A stretch of DNA of 64,000 bases from Trachythela sp. YZ-2020 (GCA_016169945.1 JADLSH010000358.1:2575001-2639000), one strand, 5' to 3'; shown: positions 32,741 to 44,600, numbered from the stretch's first letter. Notes: a model not told the origin generated them from the sequence alone. Numbers and translations are program-made.

Positions 32741-34515
32741 AACCAACAGGAAAAATATCCTCATCATCATGCATATACCATAATTAGAGTGTCGTAGACA
32801 TTGAGGAAGAAAATTTTAGGACGATAGCCGCCAAACAAATTCAAGCAAACTTAAAGCTTGCATTACATTTATTAACTCTTTCGAAGTTGATGATAGGTCT
32901 GGGGCCGAATGTAGAAAAGGTAGAAACAGTAGAAATAGTAGAAAGAGAACCTAAATATTAGCACCTTTACATTGTTTGACCACGTTGGGGTAAAAACGAA
33001 ATAATCTGCAAGCTTTCAAAAATTTCGAGAATAACTCAAATTGTCAATTAATTATTCAATATGTTAAAAGAAAGTATTTAAAAAAATAGGATGGGATCAC
33101 CTATGTCTTTTTATCCAAAATATCCGCTATTGCTTCCATAGCAACAGTAATGACGGATCTTTTCCGAAAAATATAGTATAGCGGTTTTGCACCATCACGT
33201 GACTAAATTCTAAAATCTTAAGGTACAACCTATAAAGCTGGCTGTTTAACATGTTTTGTATGTCATTCCAAAGTATTCGATACAATTATTCCATCACGAG
33301 TTAAAAAGGTTTGAATAATTCTTATTGCTGACGTCAGCATTATTTTCAAATGCCGTTAAAAGCTACGTTTTTTCCAAACCTAGCGCGAAAAACTTATATT
33401 AGCTTTTGAAAGCAATCTATATTATCATATAGTAAAGAGAATATAGACACATCTAATAAAACACGTCTTTCCTTAAGCATTTAAATGCTCAAGAAAAGAT
33501 ATAACAAATGTCTATATTCTCTATATGCTTTTCAATCATGTAAAAGTTTGATTGTTGGTATTGATTGATAAAGGTTCTTTGCATTATAACTCGCTGGCGT
33601 TTTCTTTAAATCTAGCTTGTTATTTTTTTTGTTTTGGATATTTAAGCAAATTTGTGGCACAGGTGTCACATATATGTTGTCCCCGTAGTTTTCTCACATT
33701 GTCTCTTGTATTATTCTCGCGTACAAAGTGTTTTTTTTGCCATAAATGATTTGTTCGATATTATACAATTATTGGACGAAGTTTAGCAAAATATCGTGAT
33801 TTCAATGGCGAGCAGATCAATTATTTGCCGATGCCAAATGCAGAGGAAAATAATTTACCTGCAAGACACTGGCAAATCACGATATTTTGCGATAACCGAA
33901 TTTAATAGTTGTTTTATCACTCACTTTATGAAAGATATTAATTTTAAGGAAAAACTCAACAAATAAAAGTTCATATAAAGCTTATTGTTGTTTTTCTTCG
34001 CCTTTGCTGACGTCAAATTTTCCTTGTTCAGCTGTAAAACGTTTTCCATCGCAACCATGTCATTTCCCTAGTAGCGAAATAAGTTTTCTGCAACTTTGGC
34101 TTCTTTTTCAACCAAACTCAAAATTTTAATTTGAAAAAGTTCAGCAAAATAGGCAAGTTGTCTTTTCAATGTTTACAAAAGTGACGTTAATGCGCATGAA
34201 CAGATTATTTTTTGCAGCCGAGCAATGGATCTGGCTAATGCGCATACTCAGACTATTATCACAGGCAGCCCAGCAAATACTGTTATCCTCGCAATAAATA
34301 GGTGTAAAATAGATCTCTAACAATTAAATGTTTAAAAAAAAAATTTTGTGTATCTCATTATCTATGCAGATTGTCAGTTGCATGGTTACGTACTTCACTG
34401 TATCATGCCCTATTTGAACCTAAGACCGGAAACTTCCTGCTAATAATACATCCAGAAACTTAAATACATTCGCTTGAAACAAGAAAAATATCGCAAAATA
34501 ATGCAAAAAAACTAG
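32741..34515. other. No gene; two hairpins
   Basis: Inverted repeats occur at 33428-33449 with 33510-33528 (AGAGAATATAGACA type) and at 33787-33801 with 33875-33889 (CAAAATATCGTGATT and complement). They could be the ends of small MITE-like elements. No coding frame is recognised. Confidence 0.45.
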
Positions 34516-34710
34516 ACACTAATGACTTTGCATATCTTTTCTAACCTTATAAAAAGTTAGAATTAGAAAGGGTTTGGAACGATTAAGCAACATCTATGAC
34601 TCCTAATTTTATCGCATATTTCCAGTTAATGATCCATTTTACGCGCAATATAACATTTTATTAATGAAATGACTAATCCCTGCTTATACATAATTCACAA
34701 TGGTTGGTTA
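34516..34710. repeat. Dispersed repeats D (copy 1) and C (copy 2), adjoining
   Basis: 34516-34578 matches 35312-35373 (CTAATGACTTTGCATATCTT, then AAAAAGTTAGAATTAGAAAG), and 34580-34710 matches 32615-32740. The adjacency suggests one larger decayed repeat. Confidence 0.75.
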
Positions 34711-34734
34711 AGCCCAATCAACCCTAACCATAAA

Positions 34735-35040
34735 TCTTCCCCTTTCTAACCCTATCCCTCCCCCTAACTTTCTCTCTAACTATAACCCGTTTTCTAACTC
34801 TCTCCCTAACCCTAGCCATCTCTAACCCTTTCTTTATCTCGCTTTCCAACGTTACCCTAAAGTTATAGGTTCTAACCGTAACACTGGATAAAGGGTTAGA
34901 CTTAGAGAACGAGATAGAGAAAGTGTTAAAGATGGTTATAGTTAGAAGAGGGCTAGGGAATGCTTTAGAGGTAGACAGAGGATTAAAATAAGAGAGAAGA
35001 TTAGAGAAGTAGATAGAAGTTTAGAATGAGAGAGAGAAGA
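34735..35040. repeat. Degenerate telomere-like array that switches strand
   Basis: 34735-34865 is C+T-rich with many CTAACCCT, CCCTAACT and TCTAACCC words. From about 34890 the complementary purine-rich form appears (GGGTTAGACTTAGAG, GAGATAGAGAAAG, GTTAGAAGAGGGCTAGGG) until about 35040. It resembles two decayed TTAGGG-type arrays meeting at one point, or a simple CT-rich palindrome. Confidence 0.55.
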
Positions 35041-35184
35041 AGTGTTATTTTTTCGGAATTTTTGTTTCACATTGCATTTTTGTTCTTGCATAACATAGTT
35101 TCAATCTATTATGCAATCATTGTAGGTAATCCAGTATGTGTAGTGTCTTCCTTACTGTTATTGTCGTCGACATTTCTAGATTTA

Positions 35185-35264
35185 ACCTGTTCAATAGAGC
35201 TATAGTACTCCAGTTGGCATGTTTTAACAAGCCAACAGGAGTGCTATAGCTCTATTAAACAGGT
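35185..35264. repeat. Hairpin, arms 34 bp
   Basis: 35185-35218 and 35231-35264 are near-perfect complements (ACCTGTTCAATAGAGC on the left), with a 12-bp loop. There are two or three mismatches. Confidence 0.85.
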
Positions 35265-35311
35265 CATATTAAAAAAACACAAACATTACTACTCTAACTA
35301 CTACTCTACTT

Positions 35312-35373
35312 ACACTAATGACTTTGCATATCTTTTCTAACTTTATAAAAAGTTAGAATTAGAAAGGGTTTGG
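35312..35373. repeat. Dispersed repeat D, copy 2
   Basis: About 62 bp nearly identical to 34516-34578. Confidence 0.8.
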
Positions 35374-36253
35374 AAGCACATAAATTTTATCGATAGGCGA
35401 GATGTAGATAGGCGGGATGCAATCATCTCGACAAACGTCATCATCGGAAAAATCATCGGCTAAATTTTTATTGGCTGCTGAAAGCTCGGAACATTTCCGA
35501 AGACAGTTCATTAATAGCGGCAACAGAGGGGTGATCGAAAAAATACAATTTCGAAAAGCTTTTTTCGGAGCTGCCCAAGCACATTTTTAAAAGTGTATTA
35601 AATATTTTTCATGTAAAAATTAGGGTTATAAAATTGCAAAGGCGTTGTGAAGAAAGAAAGAGGAAATAGCTTGAATGAACAGGCTTGATATTTCGCCGAA
35701 CTTTTTCAAATTAAAATTTTATGTTTGCTTGAGAGAAATACTTTGGAAGGGCTCAAATACAAAATTGAATGGTTTAAGAAATATATCACAGCTAGGATTT
35801 TGCTGAACATCACAATATAAATGAGGATAAATCGAGTTGAGGATAAATTGAATTTAGCAGCTTTTTTTTAAACTTAAAATTTTCAATCACGCTCAAAAAA
35901 TCCGGTATTTTTTAATTCAGAAATCTCGCGAAGAAGCCATTTTTTGAAAAAAAAGTGTGACAGCCACTGGGTTGTCAGTGGCTATCACCTTTTGAACGCT
36001 AAATTTTGACCAGTTAGAATGCGGGAAAAGCAATAATCACCTCACAATTTCTACTAATGAGAATTAGCCCGGAATTATTGACCAATCAGTAATGAGAATA
36101 AAGTTTGAATGTATGATAATCCTAATTATTCGTAGTCGTTCTTGTAAAACCCGATGTCTCTAGCTAGAAACGTTCACTTCCAACATAGACATTAAACCTC
36201 CTCCATTATCCTTAAAAACAAAGGTCCAACTAATCCGTTTGTATCACCATAAG
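35374..36253. other. No gene; probable intron before the repeat exon
   Basis: A+T-rich sequence without coding similarity. It ends with CTAATCC, a short pyrimidine-rich stretch and CATAAG at 36248-36253, a plausible splice acceptor. Confidence 0.45.
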
Positions 36254-37600
36254 GTCCAACTGATGCTGTGTCAACTGAAGGTCCAACTGCTGCTGTGTCA
36301 ACTGAAAGTCCATCTGCTGCTGTGTCAACTGAAGGTCCAACTGCCGCTGTGTCAACTGAAGGTCCATCTGCCGCTGCGCCAACTGAAGGTCCATCTACTG
36401 CTGCGCCAACTGAAGGTCCATCTGCTCCTGTGTTAACTGAAGGTCCATCTGCCGCTGTGTCAACTGAAGGTACAAATGCTGCTGTGTCAACTGAAGGTCC
36501 ATCTGCTGCTGTGTCAACTGAAGGTCCATCAGGTGCTGTGTTAACTGAAGGTCCATCAGATGCTGTGTCAACTAGAGGTCCATCTGCTGCTGTGTCAACT
36601 GAAGGTCGATCTGCCGCTGTATCAACTGAAGGTCCATCTGCCGCTGTGTCAACTAAAGGTCCATCTACTGCTGCGCCAACTGAAGGTCCATCTGCTCCTG
36701 TGTTAACTGAAGGTCCATCTGCCGCTGGGTCAACTGAAAGTACAAATGCTGCAGTTTCAACTGAAGGTCCATCTGCTGCTGTGTCAACTGAAGGTCCATC
36801 AGCTGCTGTGTTAACTGAAGGTCCATCAGATGCTGTGTCAACTAGAGGTCCATCTGTTGCTGTGTCAACTGAAGGTCGATCTGCCGCTGTATCAACTGAA
36901 GGTCCATCTGCTGCTTTGTCAACTGAAGGTCCATCTGCTGCTGTGTCAACTGAAGGTTCATCTGCTGCTGTATCAACTGAAGGTCCATCTGCTGCTGTGT
37001 GGACTGAAGGTCCATCTGCCGCTGTGTTAACTGAAGGTCCATCTGCTGCGGTGTCAACTGAAGGTCCATCTGCTGCTGTGTCAACTGAAGGTCCATCTGC
37101 TGCTGTGTTAACTGAAGGTCCATCTGCTGCTGTGTCAACCGAAGGTCCATCTGTTGCTGTATCAACTGAAGGTCCATCTGCTGCTGTGTCAACTGAAGGT
37201 CCATCTGCTGCTGTGTTAACTGAAGGTCCATCTGCTCCTGTGTTAACTGAAGGTCCATCTGCTGCTGTGTCAACTGAAGGTCCATCTGCTGCTGTGTTAA
37301 CTGAAGGTCCATCTGCTCCTGTATTAACTGAAGGTCCATCTACTCCTGTGTCAACCGAAGGTCCATCTGTTGCTGTATCAACTGAAGGTCCATCTGCTGC
37401 TGTGTGGACTGAAGGTCCATCTGCTGCTGTGTTAACTGAAGGTCCATCTGCTGCCGGGTCAACTGAAGGTACATCTGCTGCTGTATCAACTGAAGGTCCA
37501 TCTGCTGCTGTGTCAACTGAAGGTCCATCTGATACTGTGTTCACCGAAGGTCCAACTAATGTTGTAACCACGAAATGCCCGAAATCTTACACTAGAACAG
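36254..37600 (+). CDS. Exon of a mucin-like protein: about 48 copies of a 9-residue repeat
   Basis: The 27-bp repeat GGTCCATCTGCTGCTGTGTC plus AACTGAA encodes EGPSAAVST with variants (APVLT, DAVST, STAAPT). The array stays open over 1347 bp, exactly 449 codons. It ends in unique TEGPTNVVTTKCPKSYTRT and is followed by a GTAAGC donor at 37601. With the acceptor at 36252-36253 both junctions are phase 1. An in-frame TAA just upstream (36250-36252) supports the exon starting here. Ser/Thr/Pro/Ala-rich tandem repeats are typical of O-glycosylated extracellular or surface proteins; secretion is inferred. Long frames on the minus strand and other frames are repeat artefacts. A matching exon lies at 58057-58323. 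Confidence 0.75.
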
Positions 37601-38178
37601 GTAAGCTGTTTATTGTTTTTCGTACGTTTGAAAGGTATTTTGTTAAAATTTTTAATTAAATAATTCTGGGATATTTTGATATACCTATTACATAAAAACT
37701 TGCTGTTGTGCTTTTATTTAATGGCGTTGTTATTGTTTTTTGGATATTTGCAAAAAAGATATGTTCTGGGTAATATTAACAATAACAACAATCATCCATG
37801 CTCTGGACTTCAAGTTATTTTTAAATCTTATCTGTTATATAAAAAAAAAATCTGACTTCGTGATCCTCGCGCGTGCAAGCGCGCGCGAAGGAGCTCCTCG
37901 AAATTTAGTTTTTTTAACTGTTTGGAAACATCATCTTGTGGCAATCACTTTAAATAACGTTGGCTAAGGATATCAAGTATTTGGATTTGTTATTTTTTTG
38001 GAGGTTAAACTTGATAAAACGTTATTTGGAATGGTTTTTGCTTCGATAGTCAGTGGATTTTGGAATTTAACACTTTATCCGAGCTAACTTTGCAACGTTT
38101 ATTTTTGTCAACGTCATCAACGGTCATTGCGCGCACGTAAACAAATCATTCAGCCGTCAATCTTCCGATCTACTAATT
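37601..38178. other. No gene; intron start and LINE-F 5' UTR
   Basis: A+T-rich intron-like sequence with a G+C-rich patch CGCGCGTGCAAGCGCGCGCG at about 37867-37887. The 5' untranslated part of LINE-F probably begins somewhere here. Confidence 0.4.
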
Positions 38179-38568
38179 ATGGATTCGAAAATCGCGTCTT
38201 TGGTAAATTTTGGTCGTTATATCATTAACATGTTACTTCCTTTTTCTTTTTTAAAACTGTCAGTGAAAGTCCGCCCAATCACCTACAACTCCCAAATTAC
38301 ACCTGACAACATTTTTATCTGCTCAGATCTTGTTTCTCTGCCTGGAAAACTATGCCACATTTGGATATCTACTCGTGATATTGTGCTTAGGAAATACAAC
38401 TTGCCATGTAACAAGCATCATCGTTACGGAATACACTTGCAAATTAACCGCAAAATCTCGCATGCATCTTTACTACTCTTGCTTGCTGGAGATATTGCAA
38501 CGAACCCTGGACCTACCAAACCTGTGAATCGTGAAAACCTGTCAGTGAAATGTCTAGCACAAAACTAA
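38179..38568 (+). CDS. LINE-F N-terminal frame with a 2A-like motif
   Basis: This 129-residue frame ends a hydrophobic run (SLLLLLAG) with DIATNPGP at residues 105-112 (38491-38514). It resembles the 2A ribosome-skipping motif D-x-E-x-N-P-G-P, except that Glu is Ala. 2A-like motifs next to a hydrophobic signal-like segment are known in CR1-type retrotransposons of marine invertebrates. Soon after, the frame breaks and the endonuclease continues in another frame, so this copy is defective. Expected role: separating a leader from the endonuclease-reverse transcriptase during translation. Whether the Ala variant can still skip is unknown. Confidence 0.7.
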   Translation: MDSKIASLVNFGRYIINMLLPFSFLKLSVKVRPITYNSQITPDNIFICSDLVSLPGKLCHIWISTRDIVLRKYNLPCNKHHRYGIHLQINRKISHASLLLLLAGDIATNPGPTKPVNRENLSVKCLAQN

Positions 38569-38569
38569 C

Positions 38570-38816
38570 GTGCATGAGATTAACAAGTAACGTAGAACAT
38601 TTTCAGAACTTAGTTTACTCCGAGGACAGTGACATTGTGTGTGTGAACGAAACATGGCTAATAAGGATATTCAGAACTCTGAAATTCTACACTCGGGATA
38701 TGCTGTATTCAGAAATGATCGTGGAAGTCGAGGTGGTGGTGTACTGCTAGCGGTAAAGATTGCTTTGTTCAAATCCGTGCGGGAAATTCATCATGGTCAT
38801 GATTTAGAGATCACCA
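38570..38816 (+). pseudogene. LINE-F endonuclease, N-terminal part, before the 14.4 kb insertion
   Basis: LTSNVEHFQNLVYSEDSDIV and CVNETWL lie in one frame. After a frameshift, NSEILHSGYAVFRNDRGSRG, GGVLLAVK and HGHDLEIT follow in another. These are the conserved endonuclease blocks of a CR1-like LINE. The sequence stops at 38816, where the large inserted element begins, and continues in frame at 53238. Confidence 0.85.
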
Positions 38817-38826
38817 CCCTTACGAA

Positions 38827-39060
38827 AAAATCATATAGGATTTCCTATAGGAATTCCTATTAGATTTTGGCCCAATTTCCTATAGGAATTCCTAGGAATT
38901 CCTATAGGAAATCCTATATGACTTCCTATATAGGAATTCCTATAGGATTTCTTATAGGAATTCCTATAGGAATTCCTATTAGATTTTTGCCCAATTTCCT
39001 ATAGGATCCAATAAGAATTTTCCTATAGGATCCTATAGGAATTCCTATGGGAAATTGGGC
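38827..39060. repeat. Left subterminal array of AGGAATTCC/CCTATAGG palindromes
   Basis: Many overlapping copies of TCCTATAGGAATTCCTATAG occur. A larger unit containing ATTAGATTTT, GCCCAATTTCCTATAGGA is repeated about 115 bp apart. The block ends with GGGAAATTGGGCCAAAAT. Confidence 0.9.
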
Positions 39061-39907
39061 CAAAATATAATAGGAATGCTATTAGTTTTCCCTGATTTCA
39101 AAACTAAGTTTGTATAATGTGAAAGGACTGATAAAATTTGATAGAGGAACATATTTTACAAATTTTAATAGCTTTTTTGATTTTGGAGATATTTCAACGT
39201 GTTCAATATACAAATTATTACATCACAAGCTGGGTACTGTATGTAAATCTCCATGTTTGTTCCCCCAAATCACTCGAAATTGTGCCGTTCATAATATTAA
39301 CTATTCAATTCACCAAATGTTGATCAATCAGCACAACATAACTGATATTTTTTATGTCTAAAAATCTTGTACACAGCTTGCGACATTGAACACATGTATT
39401 GAAATAGCTCAAATTGAAAGGGAAAAGGTGGGAAGATAGATGTTAATACCTCCATACTAAACAATGGCCTGACTCCCTGAGGAAGACTGAATTGACTAAC
39501 TCTGGCTAATCTCCCAACACATGGAGGAAAGATTTCAAGACATTTCAATTGACTTATTGAACAAAGATTATTATGAATTCTTGTTCAATATTTTCAAACA
39601 CTGAAACACAATGCTGTACACATGCAGGGCAGAACCAGTCTCTTTCAAATTATTGCAAATTATTTTGCTATTCTGTTAGAAAACAAATCCAGGAACTAAT
39701 TTCATTGTGCCACTGTGTAGAAAAACAAACATGCAGGAAAAAACCCAGATAATATTTGATTTAATTTGCTTAATATTTGAGATCATGTGTTTAGATCAGA
39801 CTTAACAGACCAACCTTAGACTGTGACTAGGCTGAATAGCCAAGCCCCCTAAACGTTTCCCCATAGTTAATTTGCTCCACATTCAAGGGTCGGGAATCCA
39901 TTATAAT

Positions 39908-40252
39908 GGGAAATTCCCCACCTAGTCAGACTTTAGTATCAGTCAATAGAGGAAAAACGCCCCACGATTCCCTGAGGTGGGGGAGTGGGAGTTACAATTG
40001 ACCGTTTATAGGCTAAGAATTATATTGTATGTAGCAAGGAGTGGGGGGGTGGCGATTGTGTGCCACACTGTTAGAATTACAGTTGTAGGGATCCAGAGCT
40101 GTCATTATTTTACACTTATTCCACTGAATACTCAATTCCAGTTACCAATTGTAATCCCCACTCCCCCCACCTTGAGGAATGGTAGGGAAATGTGGGGTAT
40201 TTTTCCTCTATTGAGTGTTGGTTAAGCATGACTAGGTGGGGGATTTCCCAAG
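39908..40252. repeat. Palindromic MITE-like element inside the foldback loop
   Basis: GGGAAATTCCCCACCTAGTC and CAATAGAGGAAAAA on the left have complements at 40190-40252. Inner arms include GTGGGGGAGTGGGAGTTACA and its complement. No frame or recognised TSD. Confidence 0.75.
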
Positions 40253-40533
40253 TGTCAGTACCCTACCACTGACTATAGGCATCTATAGGAAGTAACTGTT
40301 ACTTCAAGGGGGGGGGGGGCACTTCTTAAGGGCACCTCTTCTTTAGTAAAGGGCACTTTGAATTAGCTGGAGAAAGGGCACTTTCAATTAGCTTGAAGAA
40401 AAGTTGAGGGATCATGTGCCCCCCGGTTCCTACACCACTGTGACTGACAAGTAAGATCCTCTGGCATTAGACAGGGTACTGAAAAATATAAAAGTAGGGT
40501 GCATCTGGCAGAAAGTTTTGTTAACCCATTAAA
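40253..40533. other. Non-coding spacer with a poly-G tract
   Basis: A run of about 12 G at 40307-40318 is followed by a GGGCACTT motif repeated three times (40317-40383). No gene. Confidence 0.5.
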
Positions 40534-40732
40534 TGGCAGTACCCTACCACTGACGAGGAAAATTGTTGTGCGTTAGACAGAATAAAATACTAAAGTAGGG
40601 CACATCTGCGCGTATTCCAGCTAATGAGTTAAGTTAACTCATTAGCTGGAATACGCCCAGATGTGCCCTACTTTAGTATTTTATTCTGTCTAACGCACAA
40701 CAATTTTCCTCGTCAGTGGTAGGGTACTGCCA
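40534..40732. repeat. Near-perfect 199-bp palindrome centred on GTTAAC
   Basis: Arms of about 98 bp (40534-40632 and 40634-40732) are complementary with only one or two differences and almost no loop; the centre is AGTTAAGTTAACTC. It could extrude as a cruciform. Confidence 0.92.
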
Positions 40733-41264
40733 GTATATGGATTCCCGACCCTTCAATGTGGGGCATATTAAATATAGGGAAACGTTTAGGGGGCTTGGCT
40801 ATACAGCCTAGTCACAGTCTAAGGTTGGCCTGTTAAGTCTGATCTAAATACATGATCTCAAATATTAAGCAAATTAAATCAAATATTATCTGTTTGTTTT
40901 CCTGCATGTTTGTTTTTCTACACAGTGGCACAATGAAATTAGTTCCTGGATTTGTTTTCTCACAGAATAGCAAAATAATTTGCAATAATTTGAAAGAGAG
41001 TGGTTCTGCCCTGCATGTGTACAGCATTGTGTTTCAGTGTTTGAAAATATTGAACAAGAATCAGTTAATAAATTTTAAAAGATATTCTTTGTTCAATAAG
41101 TCAATTGAAATGTCTTTAAATCTTTCCCCCATGTGTTGGGAGATTAGCCAGGGTTAGTCAGTTCAGTCTTCCTCAGGGAGTCAGGCCATTGTTTAGTATG
41201 GAGGTATTAATGTGTTCATCTATCTTCCCACCTTTTCCCGATATTGGAGGGTGGGGGTTACAAT

Positions 41265-41634
41265 CAGGGCCTTTTTTAAGAAATCGTTAGTGGGGGGCCA
41301 TCATCGAAAGGGGACGTAAGAAGTAGGTGGTGTATTACAGGTGTGGGAAGGTGAAGGGTGGTCTGGGGTCCTCCCCCAGAAAATGTTTGTATTCTTGAGT
41401 CTTTGTGGCTTGATTTCCTGCATTTTCAGAGACAATTTTTGATATATCCCATCTAAACGGAGCCAGGTTTTGTTGTGAGAATACCATAAGTTTTTCCATA
41501 CTCAGTTTTTCCTCTTTTTTGCTTATACTTTGGACAAAAGGGACCTTCACTGGGGCAAAATAGCTTATTGGGGGCCAACATGGGGGCTGGGGGGGGCTTT
41601 TGCCCCTCCAGTACATTAGTTAAAAAAGGCCCTG
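41265..41634. mobile_element. 370-bp hAT-type MITE with 8-bp TSD
   Basis: Termini CAGGGCCTTTTTTAA are inverted at both ends. GTTACAAT is duplicated exactly at 41257-41264 and 41635-41642. CAGGG-type tips and an 8-bp duplication are classical for hAT. The minus-strand frame inside (41335-41616) has no transposase motif. Confidence 0.92.
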
Positions 41635-41642
41635 GTTACAAT

Positions 41643-42514
41643 TAACAAGTTATTTTAAAAGCAGTTTCACCTTGTTGCAGCTGTTCGTTTGATTCTTTCG
41701 AAGTGCTTGGTTCATCATCCATTACAAAAAATTAATCGTATTCTAATCTTTGAAATAATATTTTATACAATAACCTAGTAAGCTACACCTCAAGTTACAC
41801 TTATTCAGAAAGTACTATTTACAATTTGATTTCAATACACAATATGAACAGTAAATAATTTACAGACTACCTTTTAATATTGAATTAATACTGTGCAAAA
41901 GGTTTAGTAATTTATAAACAGAAATATATGTAACTATGACTTAATACCTGACTGTAACGCTAACACTTCAATGTATCTGATGTATAAATGCTAAAACTAA
42001 AATCCTGCAGCTTTTTAAACCTATTTAGAGTGTGTTTTATGACTTAGAATTTAAAAAAACCTACTGTTTACTTGTAGAATGAAAGAACCAAGGCACTTCA
42101 AGTAGAAAAACATTTACAAAAACTGCTTTAACTCATGCAAAAACTAGCAGATAAGCAATTTAAATAATGCTTTTGTAAAACACATTAAATTTTGCCTAAA
42201 TGCGAGTCAAATTTTCGCGCCAAAACACAAGAGAAGCTCTGTTCTTGTACGTCACAAAGGCCATTGTTGTAGCATTCTAGGGCAGTTTTTGTATCAATTT
42301 TAAGTCGCAAAATATGGGTATAAAACGTACGATCAATCGGTAAAAATACAAGATCAGCATTGATAGACAACATGAGAATATTTCTAGAGCAAAATCGTTT
42401 ACTGACGGTCTCTTACATTACAATACCTGAAAACGTTGAGCAAAACGATTCTAAAACGATGAATATGTTCGAATTGTGCATGGCTAGAAATGAAGTACAA
42501 CATGGCTGGCGTTA
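41643..42514. other. No gene seen
   Basis: A+T-rich sequence between nested elements with no recognised feature. Confidence 0.5.
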
Positions 42515-44600
42515 GGTTTCTACCATAGATATAATAAACCTGGATTGCTGACTCATACGTAGCCGATGCGTGACCTGCATGATAAATCCAAGATGGCCGC
42601 CATTCAGGGCAAAAAGACTATAAACTCTACGGGGAAAACCATATTTTTTGCATTTTGCGTCGTCCCAGTGTTTCGAATTCACTTGGATCAAACTTTTTTG
42701 GCAATAACTACTTATCGTGAAGGTTTTAGACGCAAACTGGACAGCTGGGGATGAATTGATGTAAAAATATCGCTCGCCGAAATTTGTACGAAATCGTCAC
42801 TTGGTCAGTTTGAGTGAATTACTCTGGTTTAGAGTATTTTATAAAGGACATTTGTGGTTTTCAAGGCCAAAGACGTATACCTTGAAGGTTTTGGATGCAG
42901 AATGGACCGTTTGGGATGAATTATATTAAAATATCGCTCGCCGAAGCTTGACATGAAAATGTCACTTGCTCAGCTCGAGTCATTTACTGCAGACAAGTAC
43001 TTTAAATGTACTTGGTTTAATACATTTAGTCATTAGATATTTTGAGAATATTCGGAACATTACTTAGAGGATAAAAGCAGTATTTAAAAGTTAAGTCCAC
43101 TGTTAACTGATGCCAAATATCACCTAGAGGTAAAATTTGACACACAGACATGGTATGTGTGCAATGCAGCCTATTTGAACTCACTGTATGAAATGGCAGA
43201 CAGCATTACTCATGAAAGGAAGAATTCTGAACATTATATTGATTAGGCTTTTCCCGGGGAGATCATGAGACCAGACTGGGTAATATATGGCAGATTTCGA
43301 CAAGGAAACATTTATGCAGCAGGGAAAAATTCAAGTGTGACAATGTGTAGTGTGCAAAATTGTGGCAAGTGCACTGCAAATTTGAGTGTTGTTTCTGATT
43401 TTCAGTATTGTTTTAAAACATTTAACTTAACATTTAACAATACAGTAACAGTGTGCAACCTGTTCATGTACTGAAAAATATCAAGTATGCACCGGCCAGA
43501 CTTTCCATGGTGGTCGTGAAATATAAACCTCTATAAAATAAATTCAGTTCATTAAACTTAACAGTTTCATGTATGCTTCCGGGGGTCATTCCACGCCAAA
43601 TCGAGTAATCTCCCTGCATAAGTATAACAGATTGAGCTGCTTTTTAGCACACTTTTAGACATTAATATAACTAGAATTGGTGTAAATTTTCACGTGAAAA
43701 TATTCAGTATTTTAGAAAATATAAGCAAAATAATGATGATTTAGTCTGTAGCGGCAGTCGCCATTTTGACATAATTTGAATTTTCCATATTATTCGCGTA
43801 TCGATATTTCGTTTACTATTTTACGTATTTGAACGAAATTTTGTACATAGATAATGTTGACATCGCTCTTTAAAACAAACTCATCGTTGAACGTCTATAG
43901 TAAAGAAAACCAAAGATAAGCAATGATTAACGTCCTGACAGAATGGACAAAGTACGATTTAGCCGTCAATTAGAATAAAAATATCTTAGTTGATATAAGC
44001 TCAGAGAAATTCATTTCACTCACACATAATAACAGACGATCAAAGAATTTATGTTGATAATAACAGCCTGATATAGTAAGTGAGACGTTAGAAATATCGA
44101 TTTAAGTTGCTGTTATTTTCAAAATTACCGTATATTTCAATGTTTTCAACAGGAGAAAAAGGTTTGTGGGACTGCCTGGGCAGACTCTAAATTACGGTAT
44201 ATTAAAGAAGGGAACAAGGTAAATCTGTGGTCGAAATTTCGTTATTGTCCTCAACGTAATTCTATTTTAGCGAGCGATCTAAAATTTGCTGTTTTCCACT
44301 AATTTAATTCAATCATGGCAAAATGTAATTTAAAACAAACCAATTCTGAATTGCGTGTGGTGAAATATATTATTCAATCATTTCAATGTCACATGTTCAA
44401 GCGAAGAAAAGTGATCTATAAGTAAAATATAAAGTTTTCTATTGTCATCTACTTACTTATCGAACCTAAAACCATAATATCGAATGAGGTTTGAATGTCT
44501 GCCGTTTTGTAGCTTTCTACAAACTTAGCTATAGCCGAAAGCAAGAGTTCAAAAAATGTAACTGTGTAATTTTTCAATAAGTAGACAAACATTTGCAATC

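Larger units (their letters stand above)
39418..41242. repeat. Foldback cluster: about 0.5 kb arms enclosing two further palindromes
   Basis: 39418-39905 is the reverse complement of 40733-41242. Landmarks are GACTCCCTGAGGAAGACTGA on the left with its complement on the right, and AAACGTTTCCC/GGGAAACGTTT. The loop holds two independent inverted repeats (39908-40252 and 40534-40732). No coding frame is preserved. The unit resembles a foldback transposon that collected MITE insertions. Confidence 0.85.

Noticed and set aside
36192..37571. 459-residue minus-strand frame of GPSVDTAAD repeats and other-frame repeats
   Set aside because: The 27-bp period keeps several frames open. The plus-strand frame has the splice-compatible borders, the unique C-terminal segment and a companion exon.
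38827..39060. CRISPR-like or satellite array
   Set aside because: The repeats are overlapping palindromes without regular spacers, occur at both ends of an inserted element, and the genome is eukaryotic.
41335..41616. 93-residue minus-strand protein
   Set aside because: It lies wholly within the 370-bp hAT MITE, between its inverted tips.
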